DNA of 64,000 bases, taken from positions 111,353-175,352 of the forward strand of contig NZ_VMLR01000001.1 in assembly GCF_013276795.1 (NCBI RefSeq), in the 5' to 3' direction. Shown here one piece after another: positions 22,679 through 33,161 of the stretch. The notes beneath the pieces are model-generated. The model ran no database searches. It saw only the letters and a program-made list of their open reading frames with translations, and was not told the DNA's origin. A program made the position numbers and the translations under genes. Numbering within the stretch: position 1 is the stretch's first letter; the number at the start of each line of letters is the position of its first letter. This DNA comes from Streptococcus sp. 2342. Lineage in GTDB: Bacteria > Bacillota > Bacilli > Lactobacillales > Streptococcaceae.

Positions 22679-24580
22679 TTACACCTGCTCTGATAATTCT
22701 TCCCACTCAAGCATGGCCTCTTCCTGACGATGGCTGATTTTGTCCAACTCAGCCTGCAATTCCATCAGTTTGTCGGCATCGTTTGTTTCCAACATTTGTT
22801 CAGAAATGGCTTGACTTTGACTTTCTAACTCTTCAATTTCAGCTTCTAGACTTTCTATTTGTCGCATGAGCTTACGAACTTCTTTTTGACTTTCTTTCTG
22901 AGCTTGATAGTCATTAACTGGGCTTGCTTCTTTTGCTTGATTGCTGGTTGAAGCTTCCTCAGTTTGAATCATTTCTACTTCTGATTTCTTCTCAACATAG
23001 TAATCGTAATCTCCAAGATAGAGAGTTGATCCATTCTCTGACAATTCCAGTACATGAGTTGCCACACGATTGATAAAGTAACGGTCGTGGCTGACGAATA
23101 GAAGAGTTCCATCAAAGTCAATCAAGGCATTTTCTAGCACTTCCTTGCTATCAATATCCAAGTGGTTGGTCGGCTCGTCAAGGATCAGGAAGTTGTTGTT
23201 TTCCATAGACAATTTAGCCAAAAGCAAACGAGCTTTCTCGCCACCTGACAGCATGCCAACTGATTTTTTAACATCCTCTCCTGAGAAAAGGAAGGCACCT
23301 AGACGGTTACGAATTTCAACTTCTGGTGTCAGTTTAAAATCATTCCAGAGTTCATCCAGTACAGTATTACTTGGTGTCAGCTTGCTTTGGGTTTGGTCAT
23401 AGTAACCAATCTCAACATTAGCGCCAAAGCGCTTTTCACCCTTGATAAAAGGAATCTGATCCACGATTGATTTGATAAAGGTTGACTTGCCAATACCATT
23501 GGGACCAACGATAGCGACAGCATTCATCTTACGAAGGTCTAGGTTAATCGGTTGTGACAAGACTTCCTCGTCATAACCAATAGCCGCATTTTCAACAGTC
23601 AGGACAACATTGCCCGACGTTTTTTCAGACTGGAAAGTCATGTTAGCAGATTTCTTACCAGCTTCAGGCTTGTCCAAACGCTCCATTTTTTCCAGTTGTT
23701 TGCGTCGAGATTGGGCACGTTTGGTCGTTGAAGCTCGGACTAGATTGCGGTTGACAAAGTCTTCCAGAGCAGCGATTTCCTTCTGCTGTTTTTCATAGTT
23801 TTTTGCCTCAGTAGCTAGTTTTTGCTCCTTCAGCTCGACAAAGCGAGAATAATTGCCCACATAGCGATCCAAGGAATGCTTGGTCAAATCCAGCGTAATT
23901 GTCGCAACCTTGTCCAAGAAATAACGGTCATGGCTGACGATAATAAGGGCACCGCTATAATTTACCAAGTAATTCTCTAGCCAGGCAATGGTTTCAATAT
24001 CCAAGTGGTTGGTTGGCTCGTCCAAAACCAAGAGATTGGGCTTTTCAAGGAGCATTTTGGCTAGAGCCAAACGAGTATTTTGACCACCAGAAAGCTCAGC
24101 TATTTTCATCTGCCACATAGACTCGTCAAACTTGAATCCATTCAAAATCGCTCGAATATCAGCTTCATAGGTAAAGCCGCCTGCTTGGCGAAAATTCTCA
24201 GATAAGCGATCGTAATCTGACATCAGTTTATCCAAATCCTCACCAGACTTTTCACCCATCTCCAGCTCCATCTGACGAAGTTGTTTCTCAGTCCGACGCA
24301 AGTCATCAAAGACATGAAGCATCTCATCGTAGATGGTATTTTCAGACTCAAAACGACTATCTTGAGCTAGGTAAGACAGAGAAATATCTTTTTTCTTATT
24401 GATTTCTCCACTAGTTGGCTCCTCTTCTCCAACTAAAATCTTCAAAAGAGTAGACTTACCTGCACCATTTTTCCCAACAAGGGCAATCCGATCTCGTTCA
24501 TCAACTTGCAGGTTGATATTATCGAAAAGAACCTCTCCTGCAAAAGAACGTTCAATTTTATTAGCTTGTAAAATAATCAT
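22679..24580 (-). CDS. ABC-F family ATPase (YdiF/Uup-like)
   Basis: The 633-residue protein has two fused ABC domains and no membrane segment. Motifs are Walker A GKNGAGKST and signature LSGGQNTRLALAK in the first half, then GPNGIGKST and LSGGEKARLLLAK in the second. The linker between them is the P-site tRNA interaction motif region, and an acidic coiled-coil tail (about residues 555-633) follows. ABC-F proteins act on the ribosome, relieving stalls or antibiotic block. The coiled-coil tail points to the YdiF/Uup housekeeping groups rather than to a resistance protein. It is followed directly by the Rgg gene, with one base between stop and ATG. Confidence 0.93.
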   Translation of the reverse strand: MIILQANKIERSFAGEVLFDNINLQVDERDRIALVGKNGAGKSTLLKILVGEEEPTSGEINKKKDISLSYLAQDSRFESENTIYDEMLHVFDDLRRTEKQLRQMELEMGEKSGEDLDKLMSDYDRLSENFRQAGGFTYEADIRAILNGFKFDESMWQMKIAELSGGQNTRLALAKMLLEKPNLLVLDEPTNHLDIETIAWLENYLVNYSGALIIVSHDRYFLDKVATITLDLTKHSLDRYVGNYSRFVELKEQKLATEAKNYEKQQKEIAALEDFVNRNLVRASTTKRAQSRRKQLEKMERLDKPEAGKKSANMTFQSEKTSGNVVLTVENAAIGYDEEVLSQPINLDLRKMNAVAIVGPNGIGKSTFIKSIVDQIPFIKGEKRFGANVEIGYYDQTQSKLTPSNTVLDELWNDFKLTPEVEIRNRLGAFLFSGEDVKKSVGMLSGGEKARLLLAKLSMENNNFLILDEPTNHLDIDSKEVLENALIDFDGTLLFVSHDRYFINRVATHVLELSENGSTLYLGDYDYYVEKKSEVEMIQTEEASTSNQAKEASPVNDYQAQKESQKEVRKLMRQIESLEAEIEELESQSQAISEQMLETNDADKLMELQAELDKISHRQEEAMLEWEELSEQV

Positions 24581-24737
24581 ACAAGTAGTATAGCATGTTT
24601 CCCTAAGGCATTCAAGATAATGGTCTTAACCCAAATATCCTAGAAAAACCGACTCTGTTTATGCTTGGTATTAAAAAACATTTGGATTAGAAATTCTATT
24701 TATTTTGCAAGATAGATGGTAAAACATTTTTACTCGT

Positions 24738-24971
24738 TCACAAGAGTGACTCAAACTCGGCGACGGTCATACCCAACTGCTCACTCGCAACCTCAGAAGT
24801 CAGAAGACCTTGGCGAACGAGATTTACTAGACCTACTTTTAATCCCTGTTCAATGCCCTCTGCACGACCTCGTTCTAAACCTTGTTCAATGCCTTCCGCC
24901 CTAGCAGTTTCCAAGGCATAGTCCTGTGCTAACAAGGCCTGTTCTTCACGCATACGTAGTTGACTAAACAT
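24738..24971 (-). CDS. candidate stand-alone RpnS-like small protein
   Basis: The ATG at 24971 is preceded by a full AGGAGG Shine-Dalgarno (24980-24985) with 8-nt spacing. The frame encodes 77 residues, MFSQLRMREEQALLAQDYALETARAEG..., mostly helical and charged, ending TVAEFESLL. It equals the C-terminal tail of the neighbouring full-length Rpn protein with a tandem repeat added. In E. coli a small protein made from inside the rpn gene binds and restrains the large one. By analogy this could be a free inhibitor. The function is inference. Confidence 0.45.
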   Translation of the reverse strand: MFSQLRMREEQALLAQDYALETARAEGIEQGLERGRAEGIEQGLKVGLVNLVRQGLLTSEVASEQLGMTVAEFESLL

Positions 24972-25125
24972 TTTCCTGTCCTCCTCGGACCAGCTCTTGT
25001 AGTCCAGCAGTTGGTCTGCTTGGCTGATGGCTCGCTCAGGTTCTTGGGTAAAGGGCTTGTTACCAAAAAACTCCAACTACGGCTTACGAACCTCGTCTTT
25101 GCTGGTTTCTCTGTATTTTTTTAGT
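24738..25125 (-). pseudogene. Rpn nuclease C-terminal copy (partial duplication)
   Basis: This segment repeats the C-terminal part of the Rpn gene beside it (LKKYRETSKDEVRKP...). It begins directly after that gene's stop codon, and a TGG to TAG change interrupts the frame before LEFFGN. From TTG at 25076 a 112-residue frame remains open to 24738. It has no nuclease core. The C-terminus carries an in-frame duplication (RAEGIEQGLE, RG, RAEGIEQGLK) not found in the other copies. As the piece downstream of AGGAGG-8 nt-ATG at 24971 is intact, it may still express a small protein. Confidence 0.75.
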
Positions 25126-25127
25126 CC

Positions 25128-25340
25128 TTATTTGTGATGGCCTTTCAATAGCACCTCAAACTCAGCCACAGTCATACCCAACTGCTGACTGGCAACCTCA
25201 GATAGCAGCAGACCTTGGCGAACGAGATTTACTAGACCTACTTTTAATCCCTCTTCAATGCCTTCCGCCCTAGCTGTTTCCAAGGCATAGTCCTGTGCTA
25301 ACAAGGCCTGTTCTTCTCGCATACGTAATTGACTAAACAT
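25128..25340 (-). CDS. candidate intragenic RpnS-like protein in left Rpn copy
   Basis: In-frame ATG at codon 227 of the Rpn gene, preceded by AGGAGG (25349-25354) with 8-nt spacing, a consensus initiation signal inside a gene. It would give a 70-residue protein, MFSQLRMREEQALLAQDYALE..., covering the variable C-terminal tail. The same signal is kept in all three copies in the window. Since the AGGAGG also encodes conserved residues (SEEDRK), chance cannot be excluded. Confidence 0.45.
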   Translation of the reverse strand: MFSQLRMREEQALLAQDYALETARAEGIEEGLKVGLVNLVRQGLLLSEVASQQLGMTVAEFEVLLKGHHK

Positions 25341-26018
25341 TTTCCTGTCCTCCTCGGACCAGCTCTTGTAGTCCAGCAGTTGGTCTGCTTGGCTGATGGC
25401 TCGCTCGGGTTCTTGGGTAAAGGGTTTGTTCCCGAAAAACTCCAACCACGGCTTGCGAACCTTATCTTTGCTGGTTTCTCTATATTTTTTTAATTCCAAG
25501 AACGCCATCTTGACTAGATGGTTTTCTTGACCGTTATTTGTGATGGTTAAGACCTCACCTGTCGTGTCCTCTCGCATACTAAAGCTATGAAAAGCCAGGT
25601 CATCTGAGAAATAATTGCTATCCACAATTGCGATTGCGTATACTGGTGCGATATGTTTGTAACTCTGGTGAGTATTTCCTTCTTGCTGGCGGATTTTTTC
25701 AAGATTTTGATTGACCTGACTACACAGGTAAGCCCACAGGCGATTGATGAAAAAATTCTGATGATGAACTTGGATTTCGATAATAGCCTGCGTGCCATTG
25801 TCCAACTCCGCCAAGACATCAATACTAATATAGAAATCCTGGGCCGAGTACGGCAGGGAAGGCAAGACGTGAATATTGCTCCCCTCCAAAATGGTCACAT
25901 TTTTTGCTGGCAAGTCCAACATATCACGAATAAATTGACAAGTGATTTCTGGATTGCTGAAAATTTTCTTAGCAACCAAGTCATTGGTCGGGCTGATTCC
26001 CGGATGACGTACAGTCAT
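25128..26018 (-). CDS. Rpn-family PD-(D/E)XK nuclease/transposase-like protein, left copy
   Basis: This 296-residue protein belongs to the recombination-promoting nuclease (PDDEXK_2) family, which cuts DNA; E. coli members act in phage defence. The nuclease core is in the first 110 residues: SIDVLAELDNGTQAIIEIQVHHQ supplies the aspartate and the E-x-Q of the fold. The C-terminal tail is helical with AEGIEEGLKVGLVNLVRQG and QLGMTVAEFE. The start is MTVRHPGISPTNDLVAKKIF, chosen for the gaaaggagaagaaat Shine-Dalgarno and a TATAAT box just upstream. It is nearly identical in its first 226 residues (about 7 differences) to the inverted copy at 33512-34390. Confidence 0.88.
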   Translation of the reverse strand: MTVRHPGISPTNDLVAKKIFSNPEITCQFIRDMLDLPAKNVTILEGSNIHVLPSLPYSAQDFYISIDVLAELDNGTQAIIEIQVHHQNFFINRLWAYLCSQVNQNLEKIRQQEGNTHQSYKHIAPVYAIAIVDSNYFSDDLAFHSFSMREDTTGEVLTITNNGQENHLVKMAFLELKKYRETSKDKVRKPWLEFFGNKPFTQEPERAISQADQLLDYKSWSEEDRKMFSQLRMREEQALLAQDYALETARAEGIEEGLKVGLVNLVRQGLLLSEVASQQLGMTVAEFEVLLKGHHK

Positions 26019-26127
26019 ATTTCTTCTCCTTTCATTATAGCACATTTTTTAATCTAATTTACTAGATTCGATGCTTCTATCTATTTATTCGGAAAAAGAG
26101 TAGAAAAACAAAAGAAATATCAAACTT

Positions 26128-26235
26128 TATAGCAAAATGAAATAAACTCTGAACAAATAGGATAGTAAAGTCGAATCAATTTCTAGCAATGTTTTATAAG
26201 TTATAATGCTCTATTCTGAATTTGAGAGAACATAT
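26128..26235. repeat. degenerate RUP element
   Basis: The segment begins tatagcaaaatgaaataa and contains tcgaatcaatttctagcaat and gttttataagt, close to the pneumococcal RUP consensus (tatagtaaaatgaaataag..., ..aatcgatttctaacaatgtttt..). Its length of about 107 nt is right. The far end has drifted. RUP is thought to be moved in trans by an IS630 transposase. Confidence 0.7.
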
Positions 26236-26241
26236 AATTTA

Positions 26242-26376
26242 AAGAGACTGGACCAAAAACTCAACTTCCGTAAAAAATGAAGTAAATCTTTCCACAATAA
26301 AACGCATAGTCTCAAGTTTTTCAATACCTGATACTATGCGTTTTTCTGATTTGAGAGGCTTTTTTCTCAGTCTCTT
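26242..26376. repeat. MITE-like hairpin element, copy B; adhesin-side terminator
   Basis: The 135-nt element has terminal inverted repeats (left aagagactggaccaaaaactc; right rc aagagactgagaaaaaagcc) and a central hairpin aaaacgcatagt ... actatgcgttttt with a T-run. It is the best-preserved member of the family in this window and could terminate transcription on either strand. Confidence 0.7.
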
Positions 26377-26879
26377 CTTAATCTTAGCTTTTCTCAACCT
26401 GCTACAGTTGATAAAGAGCTTTATTTTTCATCTTCTTTTTTCTTGAAGAATCCTAGTCCTAGACCAGCTAACAAGGTCATGATACCAACGCTAGCCAAGG
26501 TAGCATTAGCTTCTGTACCTGTGTTTGGCAATTCCTCTCTTCTATTTGTCTCAGAAGTCGGAGTATTTGCTTCTGGAGTGTTTGGAGTTGGAATTTGACT
26601 TTCTGGTGTTGGAATAGTCGGATCTTGTGGAGTTGGAATCGGTGTGGTCGGTTTCTGTGGAACAGGATTATTAGGCTCTACTGGTGTTATCTTTTCAAAT
26701 CTATGAATTGTAACACCATCCTTCGTTACAGTTGTAATATATCTGTATCCAGGAATATTTCCTGGCTCATGAGTTCCAGATTTTTCTGGTTTCAATGGCT
26801 TACCATTTTCATCCACCCAGATTGTAATATGATTACTTTCTGGAGTTGGTTTTACCGGTTCTTCCGGACTAGGTGTATT

Positions 26880-29800
26880 TGGAACTTTTACATACTCAAT
26901 CGGTGTATCCTTACCAGGCTCTGTTGGTACTGGTGGTACCTTGTATCCATTTTCTGGATGTTCTGGATCAACTGGTACTAATGGATTTCCATCTGGTGTC
27001 TTAGGTGTATAACCTGGCACATATGGAATCACTGGTGTGTTTGGTTCAACTGGTGTTCCTGGCTGTGGATATTCTGGTTCTCCAGGCTTAGTTGGGTCTG
27101 TCGGATCGTTTGGATATGGTAGTGGCGTTGGTGTTTCTACACCTGGCACTTTTGGTATCCATGAACCAAGTTTCTTGTAAACCACTTCAATTGTTTGATT
27201 TGCAACAGTTGGTGTTATTCCTTTTCTTTCAGCTACTTCTTTTTGAGCTGGGTCTTTAAGGATGTAACCTTTAACTACTGGTGATGATACTTTATCGAAT
27301 GTACTATCTCCACCAACTGCTTTCCAATCTCCATAAGCAATCTCACCTGTTACTACGTTAATCTTAGCTTCACGTGTGAATGTCACTTTGTCTGTTGATG
27401 GTTCAGAAAGTTTGTTTCCTTCTTCGTCAACATAGTTAATTGTACGTGTTACTTGTTTTGTAGTTTCTAGTTTGTTGATTAAGTCCTCTGTCCATCTTGG
27501 AATTGTTGGATCATTTGGATTATTTGGATCTACTGGTGTATCTGGATCGATTGGTTGTCCTGGTACTGGTTTATTTGGATCTTTCGGATCTGTTGGATCA
27601 AATGGTTTCACTGGTTTAACACGTGGTGTTAATGTCACCTTGAAGTATTGATCAACCTTAGGATCGTTATCAAAAGTACCCTTAGGTGGATAAGTGTTAG
27701 TTTCAACATCATATCCTTTTAGTTTTAATTTCGCAATTGTTGCTTTGATTTCACCGTCTTTTGTTAATGGTGTATTTGAATCTCCTGTTTCTGTGATTGG
27801 TGTTTCTAATACATTTCCTTTTGGATCTACGAAGCTTGTGATTGCTTTTTGTTGTCCGTCTTTTACATACTCAATCGGTGTATCCTGACCAGGTTCTGTT
27901 GGTACTGGTGGCACCTTATATCCATTTTCTGGATGTTTTGGAGCAACTGGTACTAATGGATTTCCATCTGGTGTCTTAGGTGTATAACCTGGCACATATG
28001 GAATCACTGGTGTGTTTGGTTCAACTGGTGTTCCTGGCTGTGGATATTCTGGTTCTCCAGGCTTAGTTGGATCTGTCGGATTGTTTGGATATGGTTTAGG
28101 TGTCATATCTGTTCCTGTCGGTGGTGTTACACCTTCTGGTAATCTTGGCACCCAATTTCCTAGTTTAGTATAAACTACTTTTTGATCTAATCCTGTCGAA
28201 TCTACATTTGTTTCCACTTTATCTACTGAAGCTTTGTCTGCTACATAGCCTGTTAATTCAGGTGTGTCTACTTTTGCTAATTCTTTATCCGCACTTTCCC
28301 AATTTCCGTATGTGATTGTTCCTGTAACTGCATTATATGTCGCACTACGTTTGAAGTGGGCTGTTTGTTTTACAGTTGGTTTCGCATCCGCTATTTCTGG
28401 TCCATCCGCAGTTTCTTTCTTAACGTAAGTAATTGTACGTGTTACTTCTTTTTCTAAGTCAGATTTTGCTAATCCAGTTGCTGGCCATTTTGGTCCTTCT
28501 GGTTTATCTGGATCTACTGGATCATTTGGATTTTTTGGCTCTGTTACTTCTACAGTACGTTCCTTAACAAGTAATTTGAATACTTGTGTTGGATCTCCAT
28601 CTGTTGGATCTTTTTCCTTATCAAATTTTTGATTATTTAATAAGTCTTTATTCTCAACTACATATCCACGTTTTTCCAACTCTGCAATCTTAGTTGTTAC
28701 TGAATCAGTTGGAATCGGCTCACCTGTTTTACCTGAAAGTTCTACTTTCTCTTCTGGTAATTCTACCTCTGTTCCAGTTGTTGTGTTGAACACCTTCACT
28801 ACAGCTTTTTGAGGATCTTTTTCATACTCAATCGGCGTATCGTTTTCTGGTGTTTCTGGAATCGGTGGTACCTTGTATCCAATTTCTGGATTATTTGGAT
28901 CAACTGGTTCTAACGGTTTGTCTCCGATTTTTGGTGTGTATCCTGGTACATATGGAATTACTGGTGGAGTTTTTGGTTTTTCAGGAGTTCCTGGAGTTTC
29001 ACCGTCTGGGGTGCCAGGTTGAGGGTTTGGTGTTTCTCCTGGATTTCCTGGTGTTGTCGGATAATCAGGATATTTAGGTTTTGTTGGATCGTTTGGATCG
29101 TTTGGATATGGAATTGGTGTTGGTGTTGGGTTTTCTACACCTGGCACTTTTGGTACCCAGCTTCCAATTTTCTTGTAGACAACTTCCTCTTCAAACGATT
29201 CAGTATCAGCTGTCACTTCACTAGAAGGAACCTTCACTTTATCAGCTATATATCCAGTTAATACTGGAGTTTTCACTTCATCTAGTGTTTGTTTATCACT
29301 CCATGCACCTATTGTTGTTAGACCTGTCGCTAAGTTAGTAGTTACTTCGCGGGTAAATTCAGCTGTCTTAGTATTCGTTAATTTACCATTATCAACTTCA
29401 ACTTTTGTTCCATTTATTTCATCAATTTTATAGTATTTAATCGTACGTGTTACAGATTTTGTTTCTGTTTCAACTGATGTACGCTCTCTAAGAATGAGTT
29501 CATAAACTTGCGATGGGTCTCCAGTTTCTGAATCTTTTACTTTATCAAACGTTTCACCTTTTAATGGTGTTTTATTATCTACAATATATCCACGTTTTTC
29601 TAAGTCTTTGATTTTTTCATCAAGCTTTGTTGAAGGAATTGCAGCGTCTGGTATACCACTATCGATACTTACTTTTTCATTCGGCAATTCTATTTTTACG
29701 CCATCTCTGATCGTATAGACTTTTACTACTGCTTTTTGTGGATCTGGTGTATAGTTTATTTCTATATTTGTTTTTGGATCTGTTGGAGTTGGTGGTGTAT

Positions 29801-30350
29801 ATCCTTCCGTTAAATCTGTTGGATTTTTCGGTACTAAAGGAGTTCCGCCAACATTTGGTGTATAACCTGGCACATATGGAATCACTGGTACATTTGGTGT
29901 AGTAGGATCCGTTGGATCTCCAGGTCTTGTTGGATCGTTTGGATCGTTTGGATATGGTTTAGGTGTCATATCTGTTCCTTCAGGTGGTGTTACACCTTTC
30001 GGTAAGTTTGGTACCCAACTTCCTAGTTTTGTATAAACAACTTCTTTCGTTAGATTAGTCACATCACCAGTTGAAGTTGGCGCTGTTGCTTCTTCTTCTC
30101 CTACGCTTGCTATATCTGCGATATAACCTTCTAGTACTGGTGTATCTACTTTCGGGAATTTACTATTTGTGCTTGTCCAGTTCTTGTAAGATACCGTATT
30201 ATGCTCTGTATCAGTTACTTCTTTTCCTGTGAATGTGACTGTATTTTCTTTCGTTTGTTTTTCAAGAACCGTTCTTTTTATAGTTCCATTCACATTATCT
30301 TCTTTTACATAGGTAATTGTTCTCTTAACTGTTCTGGTTGCATCTACTTC
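26880..30350 (-). repeat. tandem coding repeats of the adhesin
   Basis: Four long units of roughly 600-950 nt repeat the same domain order. Some sub-blocks are almost identical in DNA: 27000-27110 and 27975-28080 share the same run encoding NPLVPV.P, TPKTPDGNP, VIPYVPGYTP and EPEYPQPGTPVEPNTP. Such identity points to recent gene conversion or unequal exchange. Confidence 0.85.
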
Positions 30351-31545
30351 TGCCGGCGCTTCGCTTTCTTTATAAACTAAGGTCACTGTTCTACCTTCGC
30401 TTACAATATTCCCAGTTAAACTTGCAGAATCTGTAGCTTCTTTTTCAAAAGTATAATATCTTCCGTCAGTAGTAGTCATGCTACTGAGTTTTTTATCTGT
30501 GACATTATAGCTGGTACCAATAAGCTGTCTTTTGTTGGTAATGTAGGTTCCGTCGCTTTCTTTTTCTCCAATTCCAGTGTCATTTTTTAATGATAATAAA
30601 TTCCCTTGTTCATCAACATAACGAACTTTCACATTTCCTGAGATTAGTTCTGCCAATTCTGATGTTTTCTTCTTTTTCTTGATTTCTTCGGTTATTTTAT
30701 CTTTCTCTGCTGGTGGAATATTTAATTTTGGAATGATTTTTTCAACAACGAATCGTGATGGTTCCACCGTGTCTTGAATAACTGAAAAGTCAGCTAGAAT
30801 TGGGAGATTATACTGAACACGGTGACTTTGAGGATTGACCCCGACTCTGTTATCATTTCCTGAAAATACTTGTACGGTATAAGAAACAATATCTTTTCCT
30901 AGTAAAACATCCCCAGTTGAGAAGTAGCCACCTTTTCCGAGTTTGCTATCCCCAGGGCCCAATGCCGCCCTAATCTTATCCGATAAATCTTTATCAGAAA
31001 TCACATTCGTTCGCTCAATCCCTTTATCTACCCCTATAAAGCGTGAGAAGTTTTTGAACTCTTCAGAACTAGATCTAGCCCAACCATGATTAAGATTATT
31101 CGCTTTTGTATTTGTATTCTCTCTCAAAGGTTTGGGGATTAGCATTATAGGCATCGGCACTTAGAGTTGCTGCTACTTCTGACCCTTGAATACCAACTTC
31201 CTTGCTACCGTTTCTAGCGGCAGTATATGTGTATTTATCTGTTTCAACTTCCAGCTGATCATCGTTAACATGATAGGTAATTTTCTTAGCGCCTGGTATA
31301 AGAGTCCTCAGTAGTTTATATACTCTGTCATCGGCTTTAGCTTTAGCTGCCTCCTTAGTCGCGTTTATCCAAGTTGGAGTATTAGGAGTCTCTTGATCAG
31401 CAAATTTCAATAAAGTATTTAATTCGTTTGATAGCCTTATAGTTGTCTGCGATGTGTTTGTAAAAGTTTTCTTCCACTCTGAATCTCTTTCTTTTGATTT
31501 TTCTATACTTAAGAAGTCTTCCGTAACATTCATCACGATATCGCC

Positions 31546-31548
31546 TTA
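31546..31548 (-). other. in-frame premature stop codon in the adhesin gene
   Basis: The TAA follows the codons for EATEEAKK and is followed in the same frame by GDIVMNVTEDFLS, so a single base change (for example CAA to TAA) created it. It separates the signal peptide and first 493 residues from the rest. Confidence 0.85.
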
Positions 31549-33033
31549 TTTTTTAGCTTCTTCCGTAGCTTCTGCTTCAAGTTTATCGTACAGTTCTTTT
31601 TCTTCGTCTGTAAATTTATTTTTGGGTTTACGGTGCAATGAAGTATGTTTTATTTTCTCATCACGAATTTCATTAGCACGCTTTTTTAACTCTGCTTCAA
31701 AAAATCTCTTAATTGTTTGGTGCGCCTGTTCTACATCCAAACCTTTTTTATACAAGTCTTCATTCTGAACGATTTCGGCTACACGGTGAATGGTTTCATC
31801 GTATACCGTCTTCTCTTGGCCAGCAGTATCCTTAGTTTTAATGACTACTCGATAGGTTCCTTTAGAACCGTTAATATCTGAGATATAGCCAGTTACAAAT
31901 TCCACGCGAACACGGCTTCCGAAGTCAGGAGAAAAGGCAGTAAACTGCTTCTCTATCCCATTATAGCCAACGACACCTGGAGAATATTTCCTATATTCAT
32001 CCTTCTTCAAAAATGGAAGGTCTTTATAAGGAGTACCGGCTGAATCCGCACGTTCATTTTGAGCACGTGGATCATACTTCGAATTATCTGAAACTGTCTC
32101 GTCACGATTGGCACGTGTACGTCCTTTAACAAGCATGAGCATGTACCTGAAACGACGGTCTAAGGCTTGTTCGTGCACATAGATGTTGTCTAAAGCATCT
32201 CCGCCAAGCATACCACCTTGTATTTTTTCACCTTTTTCGTTGACATACCAACCTGTAAAGTAGCCTTGCTCATTTTTCTTACCGATTACAAATTTACCAG
32301 GATTCCCTTCTTTATCAATGGCACTCCAACCACCAAAGTCATGAAGCTCTCTAATTTCACCTGGTTTTAAATTCAAAGCATCACCAAGGGTGTTCATATT
32401 ACGCAAGTAAGAACGTTCATTATTTTGGAAGTCGTCTGGCATATTTTTTACAATATCCCATAATTCTTCGAGAGTCAGATTTTCCTTAGGAGTATCAAAT
32501 TTCAGGTTGGCATTCTTATCATCCCCACCCGTTTCTCCATCTTTAGGCACAATGACCCCGGGCTGGTGTTCTTTTACTATATCACCCTTACGATTGGCAT
32601 CCAGTAAATCTGGATCAGTATCTGCTGGGTCTGAACCTCCCTCATTTCCAGAAGTCGGCTCTGATTCAGTTCCTGTAGCTCCATTCGATGGATTACTTGC
32701 GTCCCCATCAGCTAATTCTCTTTTACCACGAGTACGAGGTTTGGCACCTTCTGGAGTTACTAGCGGATTGTCAGCTACTGGAGCATTATAGGTGCTAGCT
32801 GCTGCATCAGTATGACTGAGGTCAGTCTTGTTTTCTGGCTCTCCAGTTCCAGGCTGTCCTGGATCTACCGAGCTTGCAGTCCTCTCAGCTCCCTTATCTG
32901 AGTCCACACCCTCAGCATGAGCAATCCCAGCTCCCATCAAAAGATAGAGCGCCCCAATGACAACACTAGCTGCACCGACACTTACTTTTCGTATACTGTA
33001 TTTTAATTGTTTTTCTGGACTATTCATGCCCGC

Positions 33034-33061
33034 CTCCATATATATATATATATATATATAT
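33034..33061. repeat. (TA)n simple repeat before the adhesin gene
   Basis: About 13 TA units lie directly upstream of the adhesin Shine-Dalgarno. Slippage here could change the spacing of upstream promoter elements, as in phase-variable surface genes. No promoter boxes could be fixed around it. Confidence 0.7.
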
Positions 33062-33161
33062 TATTCTACTATTTCTACATAATAGAATACAATTTCATCT
33101 AAATATTATACACCAGTCGGCTGTAAATTTCAAACTTTACGAATGGCAGATTAGGATATAG

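Larger units (their letters stand above)
26421..33027 (-). pseudogene. giant YSIRK/LPXTG repeat adhesin (mucin-binding-type), broken by a stop and a frameshift
   Basis: The gene would encode about 2200 residues. The start MNSPEKQLKYSIRKVSVGAASVVIGALYLLMGAGIAHA is a YSIRK signal peptide, and the end LPNTGTEANATLASVGIMTLLAGLGLGFFKKKEDEK is a sortase signal with membrane helix and basic tail. In between are a folded N-terminal region, a MucBP-like domain (VRYVDEQGNLLSLKNDTG) and four tandem repeats, each with (V)TRTI.Y, G.W(V/I)P and proline-rich PYPNDP / VIPYVPGYTP / E(N)GY.PP.P segments. TAA at 31546-31548 interrupts the frame (EEAKK*GDIVMNV), and a frameshift lies between 31096 and 31160. I chose ATG 33027 since GGAGG precedes it. 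The family role is adhesion to host glycoprotein. Confidence 0.85.

Noticed and set aside
22678-22710. TTG start for the Rgg gene 33 nt upstream
   Set aside because: It lies in the end of the ABC-F gene, and Rgg proteins align from MEHLGKVFREFR.
26595-26981. Plus-strand frames over the adhesin (also near 28850-29261)
   Set aside because: They are antisense shadows of the proline-, glycine- and tryptophan-coding repeats, with no Shine-Dalgarno and very biased composition.
26880-30350. Regular repeats that could be mistaken for a CRISPR array
   Set aside because: Repeats are coding, hundreds of bases long, unevenly spaced and without cas genes.
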